From: Rhynchopus sp. YZ270_cl-10 | Lineage: Eukaryota > Euglenozoa > Diplonemea > Diplonemida > Diplonemidae | DNA length: 64,000 nt | Assembly (NCBI GenBank): GCA_964035575.1 | Contig: OZ037880.1 | Coordinates: forward strand, 1,356,156-1,420,155 | Reading direction: 5' to 3' | Part shown: positions 1-10,384 of the stretch, in pieces | How positions within the stretch are numbered: position 1 is the stretch's first letter | Layout of the letters: every line of letters begins with the position of its first letter | Made by a program: the position numbers and the translations under genes | Notes under the pieces: model-generated | Database searches by the model: none | Seen by the model: only the letters and a program-made list of their open reading frames with translations | Told to the model about the DNA's origin: nothing

Positions 1-556
1 CCGTTCCCTCGTGTTATTATTTTTGCTTTAGTTCCTTGTCCTTCTTGCTAGACATTTTAACAACAACAACAACTAACGGTCATAGCGGGCAGTACGCATA
101 AAAGCTGTTCTCGCCTCAAAGTTGGGTGGTTCACGCAAGTTTTGCTTCAGTTTTTGATGTTTTTTTGATGTTTTGAACCTACAGAGCAAAGTACCGTTCA
201 CCCCTTCTATCGAAACAAAGACTAGCCAGATAGACACGAGGGTGCATCGGTGTGGCTCGTGGCCTTTTGTTTTTTTTTCTCAAAAAGCCCATTTCATTGT
301 GATTTTTTTTATTGTCTTTTCAAAATGCAAGGTTGTAGTTAGAAAAGAAGTTCTCAAAACAAAAGGGTTCGTTTGTACTTTGTATTGCACCAACCCCTCC
401 CTCTACGTGTTATTGACGCAACACAACACAAGACAACACAACACAACTACAGGTAATTTTACTGCAAAAAGAAAAAAGAGAACTTTGCACACACACACAC
501 ACACAAGAGTGAACCTACCTACCCGCTCACCCTTTCTTCTCCCTGCCTGTGGTTTG
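1..556 (+). promoter_or_regulatory. 5' flank of the esterase gene, shared with the LamG receptor gene
   Basis: No gene is visible here. Roughly the first 290 bases align by eye with 13160-13420, upstream of the six-LamG gene. Shared stretches include 'ccttgtccttcttgc', 'ctgttctcgcctcaaa', 'tttttgatgttttga' and 'actagccagatagacacgag' in the same order. Near the gene there is a CA repeat (about 488-506) and a pyrimidine-rich tract (about 528-546) that could serve as a trans-splice acceptor tract. The conserved block could be a shared 5'UTR or regulatory segment, or simply the flank of an old duplication. Confidence 0.5.
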
Positions 557-3196
557 ATGCGGCAGAGCATGGCACTGCTGGCTCTGTGTGTGGGGTTGGT
601 GCAGGGAAGCATCTACTCGCAGTACACCCTGGACGGCCCTGAGGTGACGGACACGTTTGGGAGGACGAGCACAACGAAGAAGCTTGCGCTTGGGTCTGGC
701 AGCAACGCAGTGTGTGGGAAGTCGTACCACATGCGGAGCGGGGACTTCATCAGCCTGAAGGAGGGGAACGGGGCACCCACTGGGAACGTTGACTTTTCAA
801 TTGCGGGCTACGTGAAGCCTGTGACGATGACGAGAAAGGGACGCACGCTGTTCACGCTTGGTGGGACGGACAGGGCTTCGGACAGGTCACGTGATAACTG
901 GGGTGCGTGGGTGATGGTGGACCGTTACGGACGTCTGAGTGTGCGCACGCCACTCATTCGTGTGAGGAGCAGTGGAAAGGTTGTGGTGGGTGTGTGGCAC
1001 CAGGTTGTGTTGACGTACACAGCTGCAGAGACAATGCTGCGGCTGTGGGTCGACGACAAGCTTGTGCTGTCGAAGCGTGCGACGATGGACCTGCAGCAGA
1101 GTTCGAGGTACGGCGGGATGGCGATTGGGGAGTACCACCTGGGGGGCTCAAGGTTGTCGCGTGACGGGGAGTTCTTTGTCGACCAGGTGAGCTTTGCGGA
1201 CCACGTGATGACGCCACAGGAGGCACGTGCGCCGTGCCTGGGGGTGACGGTGGCAGAGACGGAGGCTCCTCGCACAGGAGCACCTGCCACTTCTGCGCCT
1301 GCCACACGTGCACCACCAAGACCAACACCAAGACCCACACAGCCTCCTGCCACATCCGCACCAGCCACACCAGCACCACGTACAAGCACTCCTGTTGCTG
1401 CGACTAGTGTGCCGGCCACAGGGACACCACCAACAACACCTCCCACACCACCAACAAGAAGCCCACCACGCGTGTTCCTGATGGCAGGCCAGTCGAACAT
1501 GGTTGGCCACGGAAGCACGGCAGACCTGAAGAACTACCTGTCCCTGCGCACGGAGCTGCTTGAGACACGCAGCGACGTGTTTGCAAAGTCGATCATTGAG
1601 CGCTCACGCGGGACCGGCGGGCTTGGGCCCTTCTACGGTGCGTCGTTCGGACCGGAGCTGGGCTTCGGGCACGTGCTGGGGGACGCACTGACGGAGGACG
1701 TGTACCTGTTCAAGGCGTCGAAGGGGGGCACGCAGATTGCACGGGCAGACCACTGGTCACCGACAGGAGACGCAGACAACCTGTACGCGCAGATGGTGGC
1801 CGGGTTTGCGGCGTTCCGTGCGACGCTGCCTGCGGACCACGTTGTGTCTGGGTTTGTCTGGTCGCAGGGCTACAACGACGCCTTCTCGGACGCAGACGCC
1901 AACGGCTACGAGGCTGCACTCACAAAGCTGATTGCTGCTGTGCGGGCGGAGGTGGGTGTGCCTGCCCTCCCTGTGGTGGTGGTGCAGGGGAACGACAACC
2001 AGGGGGTGCGTGGGGGCGTGATCCGCCGTGCGCAGGCGGCAGTGGCGACGGCGGACGCACACGCGGACTGGGTTCCCTCGGACGACCTGTACCACTACTA
2101 CCACTACGACGGGGGGTCGATGGTCGCGATCGGGGAGCGTGCGGGGCGTGCGATGCTGCCCCTCCTGGGTGTGTCTGCGGCGGGGGCGTTCCCAGACGTG
2201 TACGTGGCTGTGTTGGGTGCGGTGCTGCAGGTGGGCGCTGCGGAGGGTGTGCTTGCAAACGACCGTGGTGTGGCGGCACAGGGCGCGCAGGCTGTTGTGA
2301 CCGCCGCCCCGGCACACGGGACACTGCGCCTTGGCGCCAACGGGGGCTTTGTGTACACACCGGCGCCTGCGTTTGTTGGGCGCGACACGTTCTCGTACAC
2401 AGTTATGCAGAACGGCGTGGCCGGGGGCGCTGCGGAGGTGGAGGTGTGGGTCGAGACACAGGACGCGGCTGCAGAGCACCTCATCCTGCACTACGCGTTT
2501 GAGTCTGCAGGTGTGCCTGTGTCGCCGTCGGCGTCAGCCTCAGCACCGTCTGTTGTGCACGACACCTCGAAGCACGTGCAGGCGTACGTGGACCCCTCTG
2601 GCGTGTCTGTGGGTGTACCCGGTGGTGTGTCTGGGAACTGTGCAGAGCTGTCGGGCAAGAAGGGTGCGTGGAACAACGGCCACATGAAGGTGCAGATGTC
2701 CCCGATGCCGGCCTTCCTGCTGCTGCGCGAGGACGACGTCACCGTGAGCACGTGGGTCAAGATTGCTGCAGGAGGGGACGTAGGCGACATGCCAATCTTC
2801 TCCAACGCAGGGCGCCCGACCTCGCCTGGGCTCACGATCCTGACGGCAGGGACTGCGAAGTCGTTCAAGATTGTTGTGTACGCACGCGACGGGAAGAAGG
2901 TGACGGTTGCGGGGAACACTGCACACCCAATCGACGACGGCGAGTGGCACCACGTGGCTGCTGTGGTGTCACGTGCGACAGACACTGCGACAAACTACGT
3001 GGACGGGGTGGCAGTGGCAACAGCAAGCATCGCAGGTGTGGTGGGGCTGTTCGAGGAGGGCTACTACACGCGCTTTGGGGGTGTTGCCTGGCTTGGGAAG
3101 TACAACAAGTTTGTGGGGCACATGGACGAGATGCGGGTGTACCGTGCTGCACTGTCTGCGTCGCAGGTTGCCCAGTTGTATTCAGACCGGATGTGA
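557..3196 (+). CDS. Secreted multidomain SASA/GDSL-like carbohydrate esterase with LamG-like domains
   Basis: About 880 aa. The frame is open further upstream but without an ATG; the ATG at 557, or the next one at 569, gives a good signal peptide (MALLALCVGLVQG). Domains in order: a LamG/concanavalin-like domain (about 17-220) homologous to the repeats of the gene at 13570; a Pro/Thr/Ala linker (about 235-300); a SASA/CE6-type esterase (about 303-540) with GQSNM carrying the presumed nucleophile Ser313, a WSQGYND block near 435, and a His-rich segment near 513-516 where the family has its catalytic His; a cadherin-like/VCBS-type repeat (about 545-630, GVLANDRG and FVYTPAPAFVGRDTFSYT); and a C-terminal LamG_3-like domain (about 635-880). 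No membrane anchor is seen. It is probably secreted and acts on acetylated glycans; the substrate is unknown. The domain mix is typical of bacterial secreted enzymes. Confidence 0.85.
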   Translation: MRQSMALLALCVGLVQGSIYSQYTLDGPEVTDTFGRTSTTKKLALGSGSNAVCGKSYHMRSGDFISLKEGNGAPTGNVDFSIAGYVKPVTMTRKGRTLFTLGGTDRASDRSRDNWGAWVMVDRYGRLSVRTPLIRVRSSGKVVVGVWHQVVLTYTAAETMLRLWVDDKLVLSKRATMDLQQSSRYGGMAIGEYHLGGSRLSRDGEFFVDQVSFADHVMTPQEARAPCLGVTVAETEAPRTGAPATSAPATRAPPRPTPRPTQPPATSAPATPAPRTSTPVAATSVPATGTPPTTPPTPPTRSPPRVFLMAGQSNMVGHGSTADLKNYLSLRTELLETRSDVFAKSIIERSRGTGGLGPFYGASFGPELGFGHVLGDALTEDVYLFKASKGGTQIARADHWSPTGDADNLYAQMVAGFAAFRATLPADHVVSGFVWSQGYNDAFSDADANGYEAALTKLIAAVRAEVGVPALPVVVVQGNDNQGVRGGVIRRAQAAVATADAHADWVPSDDLYHYYHYDGGSMVAIGERAGRAMLPLLGVSAAGAFPDVYVAVLGAVLQVGAAEGVLANDRGVAAQGAQAVVTAAPAHGTLRLGANGGFVYTPAPAFVGRDTFSYTVMQNGVAGGAAEVEVWVETQDAAAEHLILHYAFESAGVPVSPSASASAPSVVHDTSKHVQAYVDPSGVSVGVPGGVSGNCAELSGKKGAWNNGHMKVQMSPMPAFLLLREDDVTVSTWVKIAAGGDVGDMPIFSNAGRPTSPGLTILTAGTAKSFKIVVYARDGKKVTVAGNTAHPIDDGEWHHVAAVVSRATDTATNYVDGVAVATASIAGVVGLFEEGYYTRFGGVAWLGKYNKFVGHMDEMRVYRAALSASQVAQLYSDRM

Positions 3197-4709
3197 GAGA
3201 CGAGGAATTTGGAAAGGAAAGAGGGTTTTGAGGTAAAGACAAAGATAGGCAAAGAGAATCACCAATTTTATAGCAACACACACCCCCACCGTCAATCGAT
3301 GTCTTTACCTTTGCCCCTTTTCCTTTTTTCCTTTTCTTCTATCTATATTCAGTCCGATTTCAATCTTTATCAATCATCAAGAAAAATATGGGAAACTTAA
3401 CAGCTTTTATTTCACTCTCGTCTTCATCGCATTTTTACTATTGCAAAGCGTTCGCCACACACATACTTTTCCAGTCCTGCGTCCCCGGTTGTCTGGTGAG
3501 GCGTTTACACATTCAACTTATCACTGTGTGTGTTTTATTATTGTTCTCTTTTGTGAAAGCAGAGAACGCTTGTTTCGATTTTTAATTCATGAGCAACAGT
3601 CATGAAACACACGAGGCATCGTGGCGCATACACAGGGATCCCACGTGATCTGTGGTGCTGTGGACGAGGTGCACTCCCTGCACGCTTAGTCTTCGTGTGT
3701 GTCTCTTCGTGTTGCAACAGGTCCACCGGTTGTTTGCTTCAATAGGTTGATCTGCACCCTTTGTTTTATCCCTTGTTCTTCAAATAGATATGTGCCTTTG
3801 AGGTGCATTCATATTTCAAGCGTTTTTTGTTATATTCCCCTTCTATTTTCCCTCTTCACTAATATACTTTCAAAGCGCAATGAAGAAAAAAACCATATAT
3901 AGTGGAGCACACTCTAGGGTGGCTGCACTAATACAACCAAGTTTTCAAAAAGCGTTTGCCTTTTTTCTTTTCTTTTTGCCTTCGACTTCACCTTTGTTTG
4001 GGACGTTCTTGTGCAGAACCGTATGCACCGTGCGGCACACAAGTAGTCCCTCCCTTTTTCCTTTTCCCTTCTTTTATCAACAAATCTTTTTTATCCCACT
4101 CCACGGGTTTCATGTTTTGCTGTTTTGTCAGCTGTTTTTTGTTGACTCGATCCCTTCAATGGGAGCACAGCACAATGGACATGTTGCTGTTTTTTTTTTT
4201 TCTTTGGTTTTGTTATTTTTGTCCCCAAAATACTAATGTAGGGAATCGTATTCACTGCATGTAATGCGGAGCAAAATAAAGCACAACAAACGCAGCATGC
4301 TTGTCTTTTTGTACGTGACACCTTGCCTTGTGCACCTTCGCACAGGGTGTGTTTTATTATTATAGAAAACACAGAACCTTCTTTGTGGGCAGCACAACAA
4401 ACATTTGCTCAGTTCTGACCTTCTCCTCTTCCGTTGAGAGGAGAGTGTCGACCACGTTGTGCCACAGAAGGTCGCAGGAAGCGTCGGTGCCACCTGGCAC
4501 ACAGCGCTTTCTGACTGTTTATCTCCACCTTCCCTCATCCCTCCCCTGTTCATCGCATTTTCAAAAAGAATGTAAAATGATACGCTCTGTCATGCCGGGC
4601 TTATTAAACTGGTTTGGATGTCATACACGCCAAACATATGCGTACAAAAAGAAGATCCCTTTTTTTGGAGTTATAAGTGGTACCTACCATACACCTACAC
4701 CTTCGCATC
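3197..4709. other. Intergenic region, T/pyrimidine-rich, no gene seen
   Basis: About 1.5 kb between two + strand genes with many T and TC runs. Short ORFs here are of skewed composition and resemble no family I know. No RNA gene was recognised. Confidence 0.6.
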
Positions 4710-4754
4710 ACAGATTCAATACTTTTTTTTCTCGCACTTAGATAGCGGGACACA
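4710..4754 (+). promoter_or_regulatory. Putative trans-splice acceptor and short 5'UTR
   Basis: A pyrimidine tract (tttttttctcgcac) is followed by 'ttag' and then 14 bases to the ATG at 4755. The same layout (CA-rich stretch, 'cacagattcaa', T tract, AG, 'cggcacacg', ATG) precedes every array gene at 20409 and later. The conservation supports a functional acceptor, but no transcript evidence is available. Confidence 0.5.
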
Positions 4755-7700
4755 ATGTTGCGCACCCTTGTGGGTTTGGCGGTGCTGTGGACAGTTCAGT
4801 CTCAGAGATGCACCTCAGATACGCAGTGCCCACCGAAGCAGTATTGTCGCGACGATTCTTTTGTCCGTGGAGAGTGCCGGTGTCATGGTGACTGGAAAGG
4901 AGTCGACTGCGACTGCAGTGCTACCATTACGTGCAACGGGAACGGAAAGTGTGATGCGAATTCCGAGTGCGACTGTACCCCCGGTTGGGTTGGTGCAGGG
5001 TGCGACGTCGACTGCGAGGATGCACGCGACTGCCGTGGCCGTGGGACTTGCAATATGGATGGAAGCTGTCTGTGTTCAGATGATTGGACAGGCCCAAGGT
5101 GCGACTGCAGCCCTTCAGAGACATGCAACAGCAACGGGGCATGCGATCCATCCACGTTCGAGTGCACGTGTGCCCCTGGTTGGACTGGGGTATACTGCAA
5201 CATCCCATGCACCCCTGGAGCGTGTAATTCACAAGGTACATGCGGGACGGACCAAGACTGTGGACAGAACCAGCATTGTGACGACACGTTCAACTGTCTC
5301 TGTAACCCGGGCTGGATTGGCACTAACTGCGACAAGCCATGTGCGCTCTGTAACAACAACGGGTATTGCGATCCGAAGACCACGTTTGGTCTCCCCTGCA
5401 TCTGCGATGATAATTATTATGGTTCGTGGTGTGAGGTTTTTTGTGATGATGCGCAATGCGGCCAAGGGAAATGCGAAGGTATTACGGGCGCTTTGACCGC
5501 TTGCAAATGCGACGGTGATTGGGTGGATTGGAACGGCGCAACCTGCGCCTGCAGTCCTTCGGTTACCTGCAGTGGGAACGGCAAATGCGAAGGTGTTTTG
5601 TCCAAGTGCAAATGCGACGACGGTTGGGTTGGTACTGCATGCGAGTTTCCCTGCGACCCTGCTACAACGTGCAACGGCCACGGCACCTGCCTTCCGGATG
5701 CAACTGTTCCATGCCAGTGTGAGCCAAATTGGCATTGGAACAAGTATTGCAGTGTCTTCTGCGACCCGTCGACAACGTGCAGTGGGAATGGGGCATGCCT
5801 GGGGGATGGGTCGTGCAAATGTTCAGATAACTGGAAGAGGAATGACTGTTCTGTATTCTGCGACCCAGCAGCAACGTGCAGCGGGAATGGGGCATGCCTA
5901 GCGGACGGGTCGTGCAAATGTTCAGATAACTGGAAGAGGAATGACTGTTCTGTATTCTGCGACCCGTCGACAACGTGCAGTGGGAATGGGGCATGCCTGG
6001 GGGATGGGTCGTGCAAATGTTCTGATAACTGGAAGAGGAATGACTGTTCTGTATTCTGCGACCCGTCGACAACGTGCAGTGGGAATGGGGCATGCCTGGG
6101 GGATGGGTCGTGCAAATGTTCCGATAACTGGAAGAGGAATGACTGTTCTGCATTCTGCGACCCGTCGACAACGTGCAGTGGGAATGGGGCATGCCTGGGG
6201 GATGGGTCGTGCAAATGTTCCGATAACTGGAAGAGGAATGACTGTTCTGCATTCTGCGACCCGTCAACAACGTGCAGTGGGAAAGGGGTGTGCCTGGGGG
6301 ATGGGTCGTGCAAATGTTCCGATAACTGGGTGGGGAATGGCTGTTCTATATTTTGCGACCCAGCGACAACGTGCAGTGGGAAAGGGGTGTGCCTGGGGGA
6401 CGGGTCGTGCAAATGTTGGGATACCTGGGTGTGGGCCGACTGTAGTATTCCCTGCGACTGCTGGGGACGAGCACCGGGGCCATGCATTTTCGATGCAACG
6501 ACGGTGAGTTCCGACCACGACGGGTTTCGATGCGACTGTCCCGCGAGGTTCGATGATGCCACACGTTGCAGAGAGTGCGCTCCAAATTATTCCGGCTTTG
6601 ACTGTGAGATTCATTGCACCGACGACGTCACATGCCATGGTAATGGTCAATGTAGTAGAAATAATGCGGGACGTCTGTGCAATTGTGACGCAGGCTATCC
6701 AACAGAGTTTTGCGGCAATACCGCAATGATTTATGGTGACCCGCACTACAGCAACATTGACGACAGGATGTATGATCACTCTGGTATTGACGATTCTGGA
6801 TACTACGCATATACAGATGACGAGGTGAGCGTGACTGTTTGGAACTACTTCTGCGACGAAATGCTGCAAACAGGCAGGACCGCGGTGGAGCGCGTGGCCA
6901 TCCTACAGAAGAGCAACGGGGACATGATCGAGTTCAAGAGGACAGACACAGGGATGGAGACTTCTGTCAAACTGACGTCGTGCCAAGCGCCGTTTATGAA
7001 CCTGTCCTTGTGGTCGCCCTCGATAGTGCTCCCCAGCAGCATGCGGTATGCGGCACCGCAGCACGAACGCGGTGCGACAGTGTCTCTGCTGGACGCGGCT
7101 GGACGTGAAAAAATGCTTCTCACTGTGTCATACGCTGAATTCATGCCAGGCAGGGACCCGCTTCTCAGCTACCACCTCTCTGTCCAGGCTGTTCTTTATC
7201 AGAAGAGGCCGGTCTCACTTGACGGAGAACTGGGTGCGTTCTTTCTTGAGGCGAAGAACGGGAATGTGCTGAAGAAGTCAACTGTGACGAACACGTGTCT
7301 GACAGGACGTTCCGCAGCTGTGCTGAACACTGATGAGGCAACGACCACCATTCCCACGGAGGCAGAGGAGCTGGCAACATGCACTTCAGATGCAGCAAGG
7401 GAGCATGCCCTTAGGTGCTGCGCGTCAGGGCAGGCGTGTGGTGCGTGGTATGCTCAGTGCCTGTTTGAAGAGTGTTTGCACTACATGCCAGGTGACGAGG
7501 GCTGCACCGACCATATGATTGACTCCCTCATGTTCAAGGAGTGGGGGAGCGAGAAGTCCTGCTTCTGCCCTAGCGAGACTATGACACCTGACCACGTGTC
7601 GCAGACGTGCACCCTCTGCAAGCCACACTACTACCCACTTCCTGGGCCGGGCATAGTGCCTGCAGATGCGTGCACAACCCTGTGCACGTCAGAGGACTGT

Positions 7701-8957
7701 CCTGAAGACAGCCCCTATTGCAACAGCCGGGGCGAGTGCTCGACGGCAGAGCACATGCGTCAGCGTGAGGGGAAACACACACCGGCTCTTGCAGAGTCCG
7801 CATGGACGTACCACCTCCCGTCAGACAAGCACCCCTGTGCACCTGGGAAGGCACTTGGCAGGCTTGTAGAGTTGCGTGAGGTATTGACACCTGAGAACGT
7901 TGGCCCACTGACGTTCGGTGACGAAGCCATCATGATTGAGGCACGTGTGCGGATGCGGAGTGCAACGAAGTGGGCACGTATTGTCAACTTTGGGAACGGT
8001 GCAAAGGGGAGCGTCGTGTTCGGGCAGAGAAGGCTGTCGAAGAAGCTGGGCTTTGAGACACATTCCTTCGATTCGTGCAGCACAGCACAGGGGAGGCGGG
8101 TGAACTCACCTGTCGCATTGCCCGAGGACGAGGACGTATGGACGTGGGTGGCCTTCACACTGACGAAGGAAGGGGTGGCGACGATGTACCACAACAACGA
8201 ACCGGTGATCCAGGTGAGTGGGGTGGCGCTGCCTGAGTTTGGTACACGTGTGAAGAACTACGTGAGGACACCGAAGAAGAGAAGCGGGGATGGCTGGGAC
8301 GGAGACATCGAGTACCTTACCTTCAGCACCTGCTTCGTGCACTCGCCTGCGCTCCCCTCTGAGTGGCACTTCCACCTCCCGAAAGCGAAGCACCCGTGTG
8401 TGCCTGGGGAGGTGCTCGGGCGGATCGTGCAGGTCGAGGACGTGCTGCCAGGGGGCAGCGATGTTGGCCCGCTGACGTTTGGCGACGGAGCCATCATGAT
8501 TGAGGCACTTGTGCAGATGCGGAATGCGACGAAGTGGGCCAGCATCATCGACTTTGGGAACGGTGCTGCGAAGGGGAGCGTCGTGTTCGGGCAGAGAAGC
8601 GTCTCGAAGAAGCTGAGCTTTGAGTCGCACCCGTTTGAGGCATGCAGCACACAGCACGACACGCGGGATGTAAACTCACCTGTCGCATTGCCTGAGGCTG
8701 AGGATGTGTGGACGTGGGTGGCGTTCACATTGACAAAAGATGGAGTGGCGACGATATACCATAACAATGAACAAGTGATGCAGGTGAGTGGGGTGGCGCT
8801 GCCTGAGTTTGGTACACGTGTGAAGAACTACGTGCGGGGGAGCCGCTCGTCAGGGGATGGTGGTGAGTGGGACGGTGCGATCCGTCATCTGAGTGTGAGC
8901 ACGTGTTTTGTGCACGATGCACCTGTTCCCCTTCCGCCTGTCGTTATTCCACAGTGA
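4755..8957 (+). CDS. Secreted EGF-repeat / VWD / LamG-like adhesin, divergent paralogue of the array genes
   Basis: 1400 aa with a signal peptide (MLRTLVGLAVLWTVQS). Residues about 18-650 are a run of tenascin-type EGF modules (TCSGNG, GSCKCS). Seven consecutive modules are near-identical 33-aa units. A von Willebrand type D domain begins near residue 657 (IYGDPHY; YYAYTDDEVSVTVWNY). A Cys-rich C8/TIL-like segment follows at about 873-1000, then two related LamG-like domains (about 1017-1195 and 1202-1392), each containing FGNGA, GSVVFGQR, VWTWVAFTLTK and YHNNE. There is no transmembrane segment, so a secreted or matrix protein is likely. Extracellular adhesion is inferred from the domains. 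It resembles the 1353-aa array genes throughout and probably represents an older, single-copy relative. Confidence 0.85.
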   Translation: MLRTLVGLAVLWTVQSQRCTSDTQCPPKQYCRDDSFVRGECRCHGDWKGVDCDCSATITCNGNGKCDANSECDCTPGWVGAGCDVDCEDARDCRGRGTCNMDGSCLCSDDWTGPRCDCSPSETCNSNGACDPSTFECTCAPGWTGVYCNIPCTPGACNSQGTCGTDQDCGQNQHCDDTFNCLCNPGWIGTNCDKPCALCNNNGYCDPKTTFGLPCICDDNYYGSWCEVFCDDAQCGQGKCEGITGALTACKCDGDWVDWNGATCACSPSVTCSGNGKCEGVLSKCKCDDGWVGTACEFPCDPATTCNGHGTCLPDATVPCQCEPNWHWNKYCSVFCDPSTTCSGNGACLGDGSCKCSDNWKRNDCSVFCDPAATCSGNGACLADGSCKCSDNWKRNDCSVFCDPSTTCSGNGACLGDGSCKCSDNWKRNDCSVFCDPSTTCSGNGACLGDGSCKCSDNWKRNDCSAFCDPSTTCSGNGACLGDGSCKCSDNWKRNDCSAFCDPSTTCSGKGVCLGDGSCKCSDNWVGNGCSIFCDPATTCSGKGVCLGDGSCKCWDTWVWADCSIPCDCWGRAPGPCIFDATTVSSDHDGFRCDCPARFDDATRCRECAPNYSGFDCEIHCTDDVTCHGNGQCSRNNAGRLCNCDAGYPTEFCGNTAMIYGDPHYSNIDDRMYDHSGIDDSGYYAYTDDEVSVTVWNYFCDEMLQTGRTAVERVAILQKSNGDMIEFKRTDTGMETSVKLTSCQAPFMNLSLWSPSIVLPSSMRYAAPQHERGATVSLLDAAGREKMLLTVSYAEFMPGRDPLLSYHLSVQAVLYQKRPVSLDGELGAFFLEAKNGNVLKKSTVTNTCLTGRSAAVLNTDEATTTIPTEAEELATCTSDAAREHALRCCASGQACGAWYAQCLFEECLHYMPGDEGCTDHMIDSLMFKEWGSEKSCFCPSETMTPDHVSQTCTLCKPHYYPLPGPGIVPADACTTLCTSEDCPEDSPYCNSRGECSTAEHMRQREGKHTPALAESAWTYHLPSDKHPCAPGKALGRLVELREVLTPENVGPLTFGDEAIMIEARVRMRSATKWARIVNFGNGAKGSVVFGQRRLSKKLGFETHSFDSCSTAQGRRVNSPVALPEDEDVWTWVAFTLTKEGVATMYHNNEPVIQVSGVALPEFGTRVKNYVRTPKKRSGDGWDGDIEYLTFSTCFVHSPALPSEWHFHLPKAKHPCVPGEVLGRIVQVEDVLPGGSDVGPLTFGDGAIMIEALVQMRNATKWASIIDFGNGAAKGSVVFGQRSVSKKLSFESHPFEACSTQHDTRDVNSPVALPEAEDVWTWVAFTLTKDGVATIYHNNEQVMQVSGVALPEFGTRVKNYVRGSRSSGDGGEWDGAIRHLSVSTCFVHDAPVPLPPVVIPQ
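5751..6443 (+). repeat. Seven 99-bp EGF-module repeats inside the adhesin gene
   Basis: Seven consecutive 33-codon units, each encoding an FCDP..TCSGNGACL.DGSCKCS.. module. Units 1 to 5 are almost identical at DNA level, while 6 and 7 have diverged (GKGVCL, WVGNG, WVWAD). This points to recent in-frame amplification and likely copy-number variation. Confidence 0.85.
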
Positions 8958-9427
8958 TGGTGAGATGCACAAAGTCTACTGGCAGAATCAGGTAACAAAG
9001 CGTGTCATTAATATTTTCTTGCTCAAGTTTTATTATTTACTTGTTGAATCAACAAGTTGTCGATTTGTCTAAAACGTTTTTCTGACTCCCTCTCCCTCTC
9101 GCTTTCTCTTCTTTGACCGGAAAGTATATGAAATTGATTATTTTTTATTTTGCACACCTGATTTGGCCGGTATCAACTTCCGGCAAACATCACCAAACAA
9201 ATGCCCAACACCGACAAACACCGGCAAACATGGGTCAAAATCAGGTGGTTTATTTTATTTTTATTTTCCAAAAAGCTGAGCTGCATGGATGTACAAAGAC
9301 TCGAGACCTTTCGAGTATTCGAAACTGAATAAAAAAAACTGGCCACTCAGTATTCCAAGTGCTCGCCTCACCTATTTTTTTTTTTTAAATTTTTTTGAAA
9401 AATAATACTCGCTCTGGTTCCGTACTT

Positions 9428-9466
9428 CATAGTCCGCCGGGTCCGCCTGAGCTGAGACGGACTATG
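9428..9466. repeat. Hairpin, 9-bp perfect stem with 21-base loop
   Basis: CATAGTCCG (9428-9436) is the exact reverse complement of CGGACTATG (9458-9466). The sequence around it (gccgggtccgcc, tggtggacta) suggests a small terminal inverted-repeat element or a local structure. No target duplication could be defined. Confidence 0.4.
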
Positions 9467-9873
9467 GTGGACTAATCGTTTCCCCCCCCCCGTGCTCCCC
9501 ACATTTCACACACATTACATTCACATCGATTTTTTGTTCATCATTGTGAGCAGCGGTTGGTGATTTTCGAGGGAAAAAAAGTGTGACTGAGTGTGGGGAT
9601 GCGTTCAAGAATTAAATTCTTCCCCCGAAACCCCCTTTCGTCTCTGGTTTTCTTTTATCCAACGTCGAGTGGATCGTTAATAATTTTTGTGCTCCATTTT
9701 TGGTTTATTAGTTGTCGGATGTCGCGGCTGTGGCACACGCATTCATTTGCCAACTTTTACTACTCAAAGATGCAATGTGGATGGACATAAAAGGCTCCAT
9801 TGTTCTCGCTCCCACTGTTTTTGTTTTGCATTTCGCTGCTGTTTTGTAAGGCTTGGAAGAGGAAAGGACGGGT

Positions 9874-10160
9874 CACAGACACGCCCCTTCCCGCATTTTA
9901 GTACCAACCCCTTACTTTTTATTGTTTTTTTTGTTTTGCGCATGATTCAAGTAGGACGGGCTGCCCCCTTTTTCAGTCGAGAAAGGCGCTCCTAAGTCTT
10001 GCTTATCGTGCACATCTTGTTTTGCTTTTGAAGGTGCCGGGTGCCTTCTTCGAAGCACACCTGTCTTTCAAGACATCGCTCTATTGCCCATTCCTTCAAA
10101 TTTCCCTTATAATGTTTGAATGTGTGGCAACGACAAAAGAGAAGTGGATACTGTGCTTTT
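9874..10160 (+). promoter_or_regulatory. Upstream block shared with the array-gene spacers
   Basis: The order of shared words matches about 26420-26715 and its copies: 'cttttt..attgtt', 'catgat.caa.tagg/caggacggg', 'tgccccc', 'cctaagtct..cttatcgtg', 'ttcaaatttccc', 'gtttgaatgtgtg' and 'acgacaaaag.gaagtggatact'. Divergence is substantial, so the similarity is old or has been retained by function. Confidence 0.45.
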
Positions 10161-10384
10161 TTTTTTTTGTCAACTGCTTCCCTGCACACAGCCCACCCAA
10201 CCATCCAACCATCCAACCACATTAACCACATTAACCACCACAGACACATCTCCTCTCCTTCTTCTTCACACATCTTTGCACACACCAACCTAACCAAAGC
10301 AAAGAGGAGCTAAAAGCGAAGAGCAAACGCAACACAACGGAGCCAGCAGCGCCAGCAGGTACGGTCGGAGCGAGGACAGCGACA

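Larger units (their letters stand above)
8958..10384. other. Intergenic region with a small hairpin and a block shared with the array spacers
   Basis: No convincing gene. The T-rich first part contains CAAACACCGGCAAACA-like short repeats near 9180-9235 and a perfect-stem hairpin at 9428-9466. From about 9874 to 10160 it is homologous to the spacer upstream of the array genes. A CCAACCATCC/ACCACATTA microrepeat lies just upstream of the next gene (about 10190-10240). Confidence 0.55.

Noticed and set aside
173-556. Extension of the esterase ORF upstream to 173
   Set aside because: The frame is open but begins at TTG and would put 128 odd residues before a clear signal peptide.
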